Origin: Chlamydomonas sphaeroides
Lineage: Eukaryota; Chlorophyta; Chlorophyceae; Chlamydomonadales; Chlamydomonadaceae
Direction: 5' to 3'
Assembly (NCBI GenBank): GCA_001662425.1
Contig: BDDC01000090.1
Coordinates: forward strand, 4,963 to 68,962
Length of the DNA stretch: 64,000 nucleotides
In this document: positions 44,401 to 55,944 of the stretch, in pieces
Numbering within the stretch: the first letter of the stretch is position 1
How the letters are laid out: every line of letters begins with the position of its first letter
The notes under the pieces: generated by a model
Seen by the model: only the letters and a program-made list of their open reading frames with translations
Database searches by the model: none
Told to the model about the DNA's origin: nothing
Made by a program: the position numbers and the translations under genes

Positions 44401-47230
44401 GCGAGCGCCTCCCTGACCAGGGATACAGCCCGCGCCGCCGGATGCTCGGACAGGCGCGCCAGCGTGCCGCACGCCAGCGCCTGCACGGCTAGCGACTGCT
44501 CGTCCAGCTGTACGACAAGCGCCTGGTCGGGCGAGGGCTGCACAAGGCAGTACGACAGCGTGCGGACGCCGTACAGCGCGCCGCAGTCCGATGCGACCAG
44601 GGCCTCGGTGGCTGCGGAGCAGCAGGCGATGAGGCGCAGCGCGTGCAGGCTTGTTGCGGCTGCAGCGAGCGCCGCTATGCGGTCGAGCGCCCCGGCTGCC
44701 GAGGCGCCAACTGACATGTCACCTGGCGGCGCCGCCAGGACGGCCGCCGTTGCTGCAGGCACAGCGCCGCTGGCGGTGGGCGAGCCCAGGCCGCCGGTGG
44801 CACTGCTGGTGCTCAGCGGCCCTCCGGCGCCGCCGCCAGGGACGGGGCCAGACGGCCGCGGCGGAGCGTGAGGGTGCGGAAACGGTAGCGTCATCTCGGC
44901 ACCCATGGCCCGTGCGCCGTACTGCAGGGAGATCGCCAGCGCCGCCGCGATGCCGGGGTTGGAGGCGAGTGCTATAAGCCCCGTGGCGTCGGCCTCTCGG
45001 CAGCTGGAAAACAGCGCGGCGGCGATGGCGGGGGCGACAGCCGCCATGGGCCCGGCGGCGCCGCCGGGCTGCGGCGCGGCAGTGGGCGAGTGGCCGGCCA
45101 GTGCGGCGACGGCGCCGCCGCACAGCAGCTGGAAGCGGGCCAACGACTCGACCAGCAGGGGAGACTGTGATGGGAGCTGGCCCGGCTGGGCTGGCGCCGC
45201 TGGCGCGGAGGCAAGCGGCGAGTGCGGCGGCGCTAGCGCCGCAGCATGCGGCGCGGCCGCCAGCGGCATCGCCGGCGCGGCCGCCGGCAGTGAGCAGGCC
45301 GCCGCCGCGGCGCCGGCTTGGGCCAGCGCGCGCAGCATGCGCCGCAGCGGCTGGCCGTCCGCCGCCGCAATGGCAGCCGCGACGGAGGGCTGGCAACACA
45401 GCACACGCAGCAGCCCTGCTGCGTTGGCCATGGTCGCTGCCACCGCCTCCGCCTGCGAGCAACCTCCCATGATCGCCGGCGCCGGCACGCCGCCGAACGG
45501 CGCCGCCGCCAGCATCTGCCACGGCGCCGCCGCCACGCCGACGCCCACGCCGGGTGCGGCGCCGGGCCCTGGGCCGGGGCTGGGGCCGCGGCGGGAGGCG
45601 TCGCCTGCACCGCGGGCCTGCGCCGACGCGTGGCCTAGCTGCAGCAGTGAGTGCAGGTGGCTCGCCAGGGCGGGCCCGGTGGGATGCAGCCGTCGCAGCG
45701 GCGACGGCGACGTTGGCGCGCCGGCCGCCGCAGCGGCGGCGGCGGCCCTGGCGGCGGCGGCGGCCGAGCCCGAGGGCGTGTGCCGCGGGGAGACATCGGG
45801 CGAGGCCTCGCCCGTGTCAGACGACGGGCTCGGGTCGGCGAAGGTGACGGTGAGCTGCGCGCTGGACGGCCCAGCAGCAGGCCCGGGGCTGGGGGTGGGG
45901 GCGTGGCTAGCGGCGCCGCCGCCGCTGCCTCCGGGCGTGTGCAGGGCGGCCAGGCGGTCGGGCCCCGAGCGGCCCAGCAGGTTCAGCAGGATGGGCAGAA
46001 GCTCCTGGCGGCGGGACGGGCAGGGCAGGGCGGGGTGAGCCAACGAGACTCCGCCACAGGTGCCTAGCTGCCCCGCCGGCCCTGCAGCCCCCACCAGCCT
46101 GCCTTTTGCCCCTTGCACCTTGCCCCAGCCGCTGCGCCCCAAGGCCCCCACCTGCGCCTTGCTGGCCAGCTGGCCCTGCACCCGGGGCGCCTGGCTGAGG
46201 TTGTGCAGGGTGCCGCTGGCTGCCATGCGCATGGCGGGCGAGGGAGCGCCCAGGAGCACTGCGGCGGGGGCGGGAGGTGGCAGGGAGGCGGGAGGGGGCA
46301 GCAGGATGTGCACCACGGGCCGCCCCAGCCAGCAGGGAGGGCTGGCTCTCCAGCATTTGCTGCCGAGCGCCACGAGCCGAGTTGCCACAGCCCGCCCCCC
46401 CCCAAAGACCTGGCCCATGGGCTCCCCAGCAGCTGACGCCAGCCCCTGGCGCGCTACCCCTGCGCGCCCTACCCATGAGGACCTGCACCAGCGCACTGGT
46501 GCCGCCAAGCACCAGCTCCCGCGTCTCCACGCCGCAGCTGAAGCGCCACAGCAGCATGCACGCAGCCAGGGCCGCGGACTGGGGGTCCTCCCACAGCGCC
46601 AGCGTCCCGGCGGCTCCGGCATCGCCGGCCGCCGCCGCTGGCCCGCCGGACGGCCGCGCCCCGTCGCCGGCGACACCGGGCGCTGGGGTCCCCGCCGGTC
46701 GGCTGCTTTGCAAGCGCTCCTGGATCTGTTGCTGCTGGTGCTGTTGTTCGAACACGCTGCCGTGTACAGGCATACTAGTGGCCACTAGGTCCAGCAGTGC
46801 CTGGCAGCAGCCGGCCGACGAAGCGAGCGCCACATCGCCGCCCGGGCCGCAACGGCTGGCCTCGAGCAGCACGGCCACAGAGCGCTGCTGGGCCGCTGGG
46901 TCCTGGGGAGATAGGAGGGCGGGGCGAAAGAAGGGCAAGGCACGTGTCGACTGACGGCCTTGGCTCTCCCCTCCTAGCCCTGTCGCCTGTCCCTCCCTTC
47001 CCGCTTGGCTTGAGCCAGGGGTCTGGTTCCGCCCTGTTATAAGGAGATGCCCTGCAAAGTACCTTGCTGCGCAGCGCAGAGCACAGGGGCTGCAGCAGGC
47101 CAGCGTCATGGATGGCCTCGAGGGAGAGGCGCTGTGCAGCGACCGCCTCCAGCAGGCGAGCAGCAGCGTCCCGGCCCGCGGGGTTGCCCAGCTGCTGTGC
47201 CCAGCCAGCGAGGGTTGCACGATCATTCAT
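29455..47230 (-). CDS. Giant armadillo/HEAT-like alpha-solenoid protein, about 4,100 residues
   Basis: About 29 exons. Exon 1 is 47230-47063 (MNDRATLAGWAQQLGN). Next come 46902-46473, 46258-46152, 46004-43766, 43503-43388, 43029-42864, 42631-41947, 41782-41169, ~41071-40820, 40713-40462, 40215-39932, 39553-39110, 38901-38496, 38347-38173, 37916-~37762, 37480-37115, 36915-36744, 36604-36390, 36277-35975, 35699-35499, 35323-35047, 34889-34803, 34669-34461, 34321-34190, 33976-33671, 33496-33431, 33286-33203, 33110-32949 and 32796-29455. Many segments look like armadillo helices, for example LYAAGLVGNLAGHNA, LLAASALANLSADR, AVGALAHMAAEPGG and YVAVALGNIAMG. Long Gly/Ala/Ser/Pro insertions separate them, notably in the 746-codon exon 4 and the 1,113-codon last exon. 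Such proteins are usually scaffolds; no orthologue is recognised. The 41169/41071 junction and the end of the exon near 37762 are unresolved. Continuous phase elsewhere argues for one gene. Confidence 0.75.
43306..43392. repeat. 16/17-bp tandem repeat in an intron of the giant gene
   Basis: About five copies of a CTGCACCCAGCCC-based unit, alternating between 17 and 16 bases, lie just past the donor at 43387 on the minus strand and extend slightly into the preceding exon end. Confidence 0.7.
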
Positions 47231-47508
47231 GCTGAGACACGTTAGGTGGTATTGTGCGGCGTTCTATCTAAGCAGTTCGGCATGTTCTTGGCCGAAGCCA
47301 AGTCGAGTTACAGGGCCCGTTTGGCCCATCTTAGCGTCTATGTCGTCATAGTTATACATCTGCAATTTTGCAGCGCGCGTGTTGACCGGTGCACCGGTCC
47401 GCATTCCTTGCTGCATCGGCGTCGTTGAGGAGGGAAAGGGCGACGAGCCGCACAACATACATACGCGGGGCACATCGACACAGGATAACTCTTCACAAAC
47501 TTGGGACT
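47231..47508. promoter_or_regulatory. Shared upstream region of the giant gene (-) and APC13 (+)
   Basis: Only 278 bp separate the two start codons, so the promoters and 5' UTRs of both genes must share it. It is visibly less GC-rich than the exons. No specific element is identified. Confidence 0.55.
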
Positions 47509-47823
47509 ATGTCGTGGCTTCCCAGCAATCCGCACTTGATAGACATTGTGGACGAGGACTGGGCCCGCGACACGCTTCCGAACGATCGTAAGGACTCCGT
47601 ACCCTCGCTGGTGCCGCTTTGGTGACTGCACCAGCCCCAGCTGTCAACTGTGTCCATACCCGACACGCTCCGTGCCCGCTGCCTGTGGTCCCGCGCAGAC
47701 ATCCCGATGCCTCCCGGGTCCGTGGTGCTGGAGGAGACGGACGACGTGGGTTCCAATGACCCCAAGCGCAGGGCCCCTCGGAAGGAAAAGTGGACTGAGC
47801 TAGCCATTCAGCCCGGCCATTGA
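47509..47823 (+). CDS. APC13: Anaphase-promoting complex subunit 13
   Basis: Two short exons, 47509-47587 and 47699-47823, join in phase (GT-AG) to give 67 residues. The first half, HLIDIVDEDWARDTLPND, matches the conserved ILIDIVDEEWMRDTLPDD block of plant APC13 (BONSAI). It is followed by a Pro-rich PMPPGSVVLEE segment. The end, EKWTELAIQ, matches the KWTDLALQ motif of animal APC13. APC13 is a small stabilising subunit of the anaphase-promoting complex, binding the TPR subunits that recruit coactivators, and supports cyclin destruction in mitosis. At 67 residues it is about the usual length of the family. The start is the first ATG that leads into the conserved block. The gene is head to head with the giant solenoid gene. 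Confidence 0.9.
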
Positions 47824-49390
47824 GCTGGCCTGCCAACTTGGCGGCCTCCTTTGGAGCTCAGATGCTGCTCAAGCAATGGCTTTGAAATTAGCCAGCACGT
47901 ATGAGCATGCAGAAGCGGCCACACCCGTGGATTTTCGGACGCTTCGCGGCGAAGTCCGGCGGCAGACGTGCGGCAGGGTGTTCAAATCACGCCTTACGTC
48001 ACAGCCCGTGCCTGCTGATCTGTCGCGCCACGCGGCCGACTGAGGCGCTGACAACGGGCAGCCAAGGCGCGGGACGTTGAGTCTCCAACAGCTGAAGGCC
48101 ACACTGCGTTGCCGCGACTGCTGCAGGTCGATGTGGCCGGGCAATTCGAAGAGGAGCGGGCGGTAGTTAGGTAGTAGCAACTAAGGTGCAGGCGCTGGCT
48201 GTGCCGCAGGCCACCGCCCCTACGGCGCGGGAGGTACACCCGCTGCTGTGCCTGCCGCCGCCCTTCCCTGAACCCAGTGGCTTGGAGGCCGTCAAACTAG
48301 TCCAGCAGAAGCCGGCAGCTAGGGCAGCGGTTGCAGGTGCGGCCACTGCTGTGCAGGCCGGTTCAGGCCGGTTAGAGCTCCACGCTTACCGGTGTCGCCG
48401 AGGACGGCGCTCGATGGCGCGAGGCACGCACGACAACCGCACCGCGTGCTGGACGGCCGTTGCATGGGAGAGCTGGTGAATGGGCCCTGCGGCGCAGCGT
48501 CCGCCAGGTGCTAGGAACGCGCCATCGCGCTTGCTGGTGCACTTTACCAACTGCACGGCTGATAGCGACTGCTGATATCCTAGTAGACTAGCGCTCGTGG
48601 GCGTGTAAGATGGACGTTTCAGGGTGTGGTCGTTTTGCTCTGCCGCGTGGGCGTCGCTTGCTGCGTGACGTTGGCTGCGGCTGAGGACGTGGCTGGGTGA
48701 CGGCAGGCCCGGAGCTGCAGCGATGCGTTCGTGCGACGCCTCTGCGCTACGCACTTGATTTGTGCGCGCACGGCTGTGCCGTGAGATGGCGCATTGCATT
48801 CCATAGAAGACGACAGCTGGTCCCCGCTTGGCGGCCCTCCTGCGGCTGTGGATGGTGGGACGTCCCCTTGGGGGTCTGTCATGCTGTCTGGGCCCAGGCG
48901 GTCGTGCGGTGCAGTGGCTGAGCGGCGGCAGGGAACACACGATCTGAGCCCCGCTAGGTCTGTCATGCAAGGAATGGAGCGCCCACAGTGCTGACCGTGC
49001 CACGATGCCAACTTCATGCTGGTATCTCAAACTCTGACGTGCGTGATTCCGTGGCCGTGGCGTTCAAACTGTCAGCGCTTGTTTGCTTCATCCGTTGGCC
49101 GGCGGCAGGTGGGGTCCCACGTCCCAGGGGCCCTGCTGCGATACGGTACAGGAGGCGCAAGGTGCAGGCTTGCAGGTGAGAGGGTGGACTGCCCGGGCCT
49201 CTCATTATGGGGTTGAAGAACACCATGCTGGCGGACAGCTTTGCGTTCTGTCAGGCGAGATACCCCAAAGCCTTGGGTTTGATAACAGCAGGAAGCAGAT
49301 CTGCAATGGCGAGCAGCCGTAGGAGTCGAGATATGGAGGTTGCTGCGTGATGGGCGCGAGGAGGGAGTGGCTGGCGTCCGGTGTCGGTTA
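47824..49390. other. Gene-poor stretch downstream of APC13
   Basis: No gene is recognised. Just after APC13, an open stretch at 47822-48043 reads DAAQAMALKLASTYEHAEAA, which is coding-like and could be a fragment of an element or a lost exon, but it has no start or known domain. Around 49200-49330 is a similar short frame (MLADSFAFCQARYPKALG). The repeat copy at 49391 follows, so old mobile-element sequence is the likeliest content. Confidence 0.4.
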
Positions 49391-49620
49391 GCTTGTGTGA
49401 GGAGCTGAGGACACGTCAGCGCCATTGCACTGTTCGACAGGCCGCGCCTCAGCGATCAAGGGCATCTGCCCTCCGACGCGGCCAGACCCACCGTGCCGCA
49501 ACCCAGCAGCAGCCCGCCATGCCATTCCGCCCGCCCCTAATGTACAGCACCTCACACGTCAGCACCCACAGTCACGCACCACGGCCTATCGGCCCATCAG
49601 CCAATTTGACCGACAGCAGC
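49391..49620 (-). repeat. Dispersed repeat copy B (inverted partner at 29124-29353)
   Basis: The minus strand matches 29124-29353 at about 75-80 percent by eye over its whole length, with scattered small indels. It lies about 450 bases beyond the 3' end of the pfkB-family gene. Confidence 0.75.
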
Positions 49621-50068
49621 TCATCCGGACGATAGCTCAACGCGTCGCTCCGCTCAGTCACTCAGCCCTAGGACTGAAAGCGCACTGCTCACAACCCAAT
49701 GGGCACACAGCTCACAACAAACCACGCAATCCAGTCAACCCGGCCTGCGTAAACCAGCAAGCCATAGCGGACTGGGTAGTGTACACGCCGCACCGCGCGG
49801 GGGCTGCAACCGACCTCGCAGCCCCAGCGCCGTCACCGGCTGTGAGTGTTAGGTTTCCAGCTCACGCTACTCAAGCTGCCTCGCAGCAGCCTCTCCACGC
49901 AGCAGCCTCTCCGTAAAGCTGATCGCAGGCAGGGCGGCCCGAGCCAGAGAGGCAAGGCGATATGGCAGCACCAGGGATGTTGGGGACAACCTAGAGCCAC
50001 GCAGCCGCTGCTGCTCTTGCCTCCTGCCCCTCACCACCCCTCGCCGGGGCCCGCCGCGTTTCAAAGCA
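49621..50068. other. Intergenic, 3' side of the pfkB-family gene
   Basis: Should contain the 3' UTR of the minus-strand kinase gene. No reading frame or repeat is recognised beyond the dispersed repeat at its left edge. Confidence 0.5.
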
Positions 50069-52193
50069 TCAGAACTGGGTCAACTCGCTCGCGCCCATCC
50101 CCAGCTCGCCCAGCGCCACCCTCAGCGGCCCCACGTGCTCCGGCAGGTCAGCCACAAGGTCCTCCGCGTCCTCGTCGCTCAGGTGCGGGCCGTAACGCCC
50201 GATCACGGCGCTCGCCACGCGGCTCGCAAACTCGCTCACGGTACGGATGTCGTACCCTGCCAAGAGGCCGTACAGGAAGCCGGCCATGTAGCTGTCACCG
50301 GCGCCAGTGGTGTCCACCGGGCCCTGGGAGAGGAAAGGCAGCAGGAGGGTTGCCAGGGGGGCGTCAGGACAATGGCAGCGGCATGCAGCGTGCGAAGTGA
50401 GCTCACAACCCCCGTACGAGCCGTTCACTCGCGACCCCAGCATCAACGCGTCTGCTTGCGCCATCTGTACGTGACATGGCTGCCTTACGGCGCATCCCTG
50501 TCTTCCTGACGCAGTGCTACGCATGATCCCTTGCCTGCCCTGCCCCCACGACCCAGCCCCCCACCTGAGGCAGCCAGTAGGGCGGCACGGTGTGCACCTG
50601 CCCCAGAGCGCACACGTAGCTGCCCGCGCTGCCCGCCGTCACCACCACCAGCGGGCTCAGCTCCGCGAGCCGCATAGCCGCGGTCTCGCCACGGCTGCGG
50701 CCCTCGACGCCAGACCCAACCTCATCCTGGCTGCCGCCGACCAGCGCCACCGCCTCGTCCTCGTTGGCAAACAGCATGTCCACCCCGGACCGCAGCACGC
50801 GCAGCATGGCGTCGCGGTGCCGGGCCACGACCCCCGGGTCTCCAGCCGTCAGCGCCACCTGTGCACCCGCCGCGTGCGCTACACGCGCCACCTCGAGGAT
50901 GTACTCCTCGGCGCCCGCCATCTCCCACATGTAGCCCTCGACCACCACCAGCCGGCTGGCCCGCACCGCCGAGCGTAGCCGCTCCGACAGGCTGAGAGTC
51001 TCGCTGGTAAAAAAGGACAGGAAGGAGCGCTGCGCGTCGGGCGTGGTGAGCACCATGACTGTGCCGGTGTGGCCCGAGCTGGCGCCGGCGGAGGCTGCTG
51101 AGGGCTGCGCCTCGGCGCTGGGCTGGGGCTGCGCCGTGTGCTCGTGCTCGTGGCCATGGTTGTGGCCGTGGTGGGTCTCGAGCAAGCAGCGCACGCCCGC
51201 AGAGCGCATCTGCGCGTTAAAGAACTGGCCCAGCGTGTCGGTGCCCAGGCTGCCGCCCAGAGCCACGCGCAGCTGCTTGCCGGCGGCACGGGCCAGGCGG
51301 GCCACGCCCACGAGCGTGTTGGCCAGGGAGCCACCAGCTGAAACCTGGGGAAGGCAGCCGGATGGGGAAAGGAAAGGGTTAGATGAGGAGGCATCATGGC
51401 ACAGGAGGGAGAATGGGGCAACGAGGAGGAGGGTGCGGCCGCGGGCGGCTGGCGTGGCGACGCGTGGCAGCGCCTCGCACCTGGCTGGGAGCGCCCATTT
51501 CATCCAGCGTCTCCATCACGGACGCGCGCTCATCAACGGTGATGACCCTGCGCGGGAGATGGGCCAAGAACGGTGCGCTGAGACGCAGGGACTTGCACCG
51601 TGCAAGGGACATGCGTATCGCGTGCAAGGGCCATGCGGCTTGCTGTGACCAGAAGACCCGATTGCGCATCTGCGCCGAGCGAACACTTGATTATGCGAGA
51701 CCCATGTCGCGCGCAGCTGCGTGAGCTTGGCGGGCAGACCCTAGACAGCCGCGAGCGCCGGCCACAGAAGAATTGTGGCGACCCCAAACGGAGAGGTTAC
51801 CACAGGGACCCCGCCGCCACAAGTTCTTGCGTCCCGTACTTGCCTGCGACCACCCTTCGCAACGCCAAAATCGTTCAAGAAGGTCTCATCGACGGAGCTG
51901 GCCAGGTCGACAATCGCCTGTCCTAGTCCAAGCACATCTGCGCCTAAACCAGAACCGTGGTCGTGCGCCGGCGCAGGGCTGGCTGGGCGGGTTGTCGGCG
52001 CCGCTTCCGGCCGGACACTTGCGACTGCCGCCGCGTTCACCAGGTGGTTCAGCCGTGGGTTGATGCATTGCGGTATGCATACTCGTGTGCGAGGAATTGA
52101 AGCACGGCGGCTGGGCGCTCGAGGCGCAACACATCGCGGCGAGCTAGACGCGACTTCGGCACAGCGGGGGTGTTTCACAGTTGAGGTGTTCAT
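50069..52193 (-). CDS. pfkB-family (ribokinase/adenosine kinase-like) kinase with probable organelle transit peptide
   Basis: Four exons, 52193-51844, 51547-51481, 51344-50565 and 50323-50069, encode 483 residues. The core follows the family. It has DVLGLGQAIVDL at the first strand and the GGSLANT substrate-binding loop at residues 142-148. The C-terminal signature DTTGAGDSYMAGF at residues 403-415 carries the catalytic base D409. Members phosphorylate sugars or nucleosides with ATP; the substrate here is not clear, and adenosine-kinase-like plant pfkB proteins are the closest in feel. The first 85 residues are rich in Arg, Ser, Ala and Pro with few acidic residues, as in a chloroplast or mitochondrial transit peptide. 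Residues 197-208 are a His-rich insertion. Intron 1 has a GC donor (CAG|GCAAGT). Divergent from the EamA gene. Confidence 0.88.
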
Positions 52194-52805
52194 GATGCTG
52201 TGCACACGAAACAACTAAATGGTGTCAGGTGGGTGGCCGCCGCTCCGGCCAAAGGTGTGTTTCTGACGCTTGGGTGCCGTGGTAAGCGGGGGACGGGCAC
52301 TTGCATCGGACCCCCATCGCTCAACCCTGCCGCGCCTCCTGAACAAAGTAGTACATTAACAAGGAATTCTTGCTTGAGGTTTCAATACGTGTGCTGCTTC
52401 AATTGGCTGCTCCTCCTACCACCGGCCCCCACGCGGCTTCCACCCGGTTCCCGGCAGTCTATTGACGCCGATCCTGCACGTTGCGATGGACGCATATCTA
52501 TAGAATTTAACAAATTACTCACTCGACCACAGCTTTCATAACTCAGCGCAACAGTCAAATTTGGCATTGCTGCGCGCATGGAGCACGATACGACCGTCTT
52601 ATAGGCGATCAAAGAGGTGTCTGGAGGGCAACCTAGCACGGCTGGACAAGCCTCGGAGCGCGACACGTTGGGGCAGCAAACGGCGCGGACGGCGAGCAGG
52701 CGGTCCGCCGGGTGGACGCACAGTGCAACACGAGCAGCACTAGCTAACTGAGCAGAAGCTGCAAAACGGTGGCTAGCGGGCTGGCGCCTGCCGGACCGCC
52801 CCCCG
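52194..52805. promoter_or_regulatory. Shared upstream region of pfkB kinase (-) and EamA transporter (+)
   Basis: 612 bp between the two start codons. It includes an AT-richer patch near 52490-52520 (CATATCTATAGAATTTAAC), too far from either start to be called a TATA box with confidence. No coding sequence. Confidence 0.45.
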
Positions 52806-55800
52806 ATGTTGGCGACGGGGTTGGTGCTGGCCGGGTGTGCTGCCCTGACGCACACGGCAATCGACGCCACTCGTAAATATGCTGTCTCAGTCGCGGGCAT
52901 TCCTGCGGATGCGCTGGTTACGCTGCCAGCCCTCCTCGACGCGGTGCGTCCCCAGGGTTTGCGGGCCGTGGGTCACACGACAGCCAACCCTCATCGACGG
53001 CGCCCTGTCGCAGCGCTAGGACACATGCTTGCCAAAAGTTGATGATGCAAAAACCAAAACCGCTGCCTCTTGTGTCGGCCCCCTCAGATGCTGGCGCCCA
53101 CGGGCGTCTACCTCACCGGCCGCTGGAAGGGCGTGGAGAGCATCCGGCACTCCACCGTGTTCCTAACAGCTACGGCCACCTCCTCACTGCTGTTGCTCCT
53201 CTCACGATATATGTACCAGCGGGCCCTGCAGCTCTCGCCGCTGAGGTAGGCCAGTGCGGCTTCGCCCCTGCCGCACCTGGAGGCCGCCCGCCAGCCCCGC
53301 AGCCCGCCCGGTACGGCTCGCCCCTGTGCGCAGCGCCCAGGGCTTGCCGCTTCATCACGTGCCGGCTGTGTCCCGCCCGCTGACATTGCGCCCCTTGCAC
53401 CGTCCTGGCTGTCGCCTTGCCCCGCAGCCTCACCATCCCCTACCTCGCTTTCACCCCCGCCATCCTTATAGCAACGGCCTACTGCTTCCTAGGTGAGGCC
53501 CGCGCGGCGCGCCAGCCTTCAGCCCGCGCGGGATCTCGTCAGCGAACATGCGGCGCATGAGCGGCACTGTGGAACATTGCGCTGCAGCTTGCACCCGCGA
53601 CCCACGACCAGCAGCCGCGACCTACAACTCTCGAAACGCACCTCAGCGCCCTGGCCCCGACTACCACCGCCGGTTCCCTTTGCCACCTCTGCATCCCTGC
53701 CTGCCTCCTTACCTGTCCCGAACGCGGCCCTCTCCCGCCGCCCCTCCCCAGGCGAGCTGCCCAGCCCCAGCGGAGTCATCGGCGTGTCAGTGGTCACCCT
53801 GGGAGGCTACCTACTCAACACCCGGGGCGGCGGCGTCGCGGGCCCCGGCGCGTCCTCGTCCGCTGCTTTAGCAGGGGGCCAGGGCAAGCTAGCAGACGGC
53901 GCTCCGGGCGCTGGGACCGCGCCGCTGGCGGCAGGGCCCGGGCTGGCCGCTGCGCCGGCGGTGGTGGCCCCTAGTGGCGCGGCCTCAGCGCTGCTGACTT
54001 CGGAGCGGTCCGTGGTGCAGCGCACTGGCTCAGTGCAAACATCGCTGGACCTAGAGACCGGGATGGGGTCGCAAGGGGGGGCCAGCGGCGGCGGCTTAGA
54101 CCTGGCGGCAGCGGGGCCAGGGCCCGGCGGCGGCAAGCGCGGCGGCAAGCTGGCGCCGCACCGGCGGGCGCACGGCGGTGGCGAGGGCGGGCGCGGGTTT
54201 GCGGTGCTGGGCTGGCAGCAGGAGCCCGGCACCATCCTGATGATCGGTGCGTGCCGTCGTGGAGGTGGCGTGGAGGGGAGGTGCTGGCCGGGGAGGGGGC
54301 TGTTGGGCCGGGCCGGGGCAGCGCTGGTCTGCAAACGTGCCTAGCGCGCAGCTTCGCGTGGTACTATGGGCGCTCCGTGCCGCGTGCCTCCGCTGCCCGC
54401 CCGGTCACGGACCATGCCCTGCGGCTGTGGGTGACGGCTCACCCATTCTTGTCCTGTACTGGGCCCCTCTCTTTCTGCCCGCTGCTGCGATGTCAAGGCG
54501 CACGTCGCGTGCTGCTCCCCCGCCCCCAACCCCGCCTGCCTCCCTCCCTCATGCAGGCGTAGCCATCATCTGGTCCGTCACCGCCTCCCTGGACAAGCTG
54601 GGCGTCATCACGGGGCCATCCATCTGGATGTACTTTGGTGCGTCCACGGGGAGGGCAGCCGCTGGGCTGGCGCGCCGGGCTTGCGGATGGCGGGGGGGAT
54701 GGGGGCAGCCGCGGCCTCAGCGCGACATGACACGCGCCAACGCAGCTGGCTCGGGGGAGCGCCGCAGCGCGGCCCGCCGGGCTGCCGTCTCCGCCCCACG
54801 GGGTCCGTCCTGCAGCGACTGGGCCAGCCCGCATCCATCTCTTTCCTTTCCTTTCCACCCGCCCGCCGCCGCTCACAGCCACGCAGCGGCTGGCCATCGG
54901 CGCCGCCTCTCTGGCCTACACGCTGGCGATGCAGCCGCGGCAGATGTTCATGCTGTGCAGCCGCCGGCTGCCGCTGCTGCTGCTCGTGTCGCTGCTGGAG
55001 CTGGCGGCGGTGGTGTTCTTCCTGGGGGCAGTGCGGGTAAGGGGGCAGGGGAGAGGGCTGCGTCTGCGGTGATGACGGTTTAGGGCTCGGGAGGCAACCC
55101 GCATCAGGAATCTTGCCTGCGCGCGGCTGCCAAGCGCATGCGAGGGGATGTCACCTGCTGGTGGTCCTCTGGCATCGTCAAGCATGGGCGGGCCCTTCGG
55201 GTTGCGCGCCGGCACCCTCACCGCCTCCGCTGCGCCGCCTCGTACAGCAGATGCCCGCCCCTTGCTTCTTCCTGCCCGGGGCCCCAAGGTCGCTGATGTC
55301 CGGCCCCACCCCTCCTTCCTGGCCTGCACTCCTCTCCCCTCCTCTCCGCCCCGGCACCCTTCCCCCGCAGCACCTGCTGGTGTCGTACGTGGTGGCCATC
55401 AAGCGCTGCAACGTGCTGCTCAGCGTGCTGCTTGGCGCGCTGCTGTTCCGGGAGAGCATCGGCAGCAGGCTGCCGTACATATTCCTAATGCTCATGGGTG
55501 AGTCAGATCGGTTGCGTGGGCATGCGCAAATAGAAATACAAATGGTTACGACTCCGAGAGCAGGTGTCGTTGCGTTCAGGATGGCAGGCGTGTATGGGGA
55601 GGCCCCACGCCCACCACCGCAAGGGAAAGGGGCGGGGTCTGGCCCGGGTTGCACATGGTTCTCCCGGCTGGCTACGTGCACCGTATGTGGGCATCGTGGT
55701 CGGGCCCTTCCCACGGGCTCTCTCGGCCTGTGGCGCCGGGTGAGCGCAGCCCCGCTGCCCGCTTGCCCCTCGCCCGTCCCATTGCCTCGCCGCTCCCACG

Positions 55801-55944
55801 CGTGGGTCCCGTTGTCTGTCTTCATTGCTCTTCATGCCTCGTCTGTCTCGCCCTCGCTTTGCTTGTGTGTCCCCAGGCATGATGCTCATTGTGTTGGAGC
55901 CGAGCGGCTTCACGTTGGTGCACTCGCACACGCGGCGGCACTAG
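52806..55944 (+). CDS. EamA/DMT-superfamily membrane transporter
   Basis: Eight exons, 52806-52943, 53088-53245, 53428-53492, 53752-54246, 54557-54637, 54879-55036, 55371-55497 and 55877-55944, encode 429 residues. The protein has two halves of hydrophobic helices. The first includes LATGLVLAGCAALTHTAIDA, FLTATATSSLLLLLSRYMYQ and LAFTPAILIATAYCF. The second includes GVAIIWSVTASLDKLGV, LPLLLLVSLLELAAVVFFLG and LLVSYVVAIKRCNVLLSVLL. Near the end is LFRESIGSRLPYIFLMLMGM, typical of the EamA repeat end. The family exports small metabolites or nucleotide sugars; the substrate is unknown. Residues 150-265 are an Ala/Gly/Pro-rich loop between the halves, longer than usual. The start is the first in-frame ATG. 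All introns are GT-AG. Confidence 0.82.
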
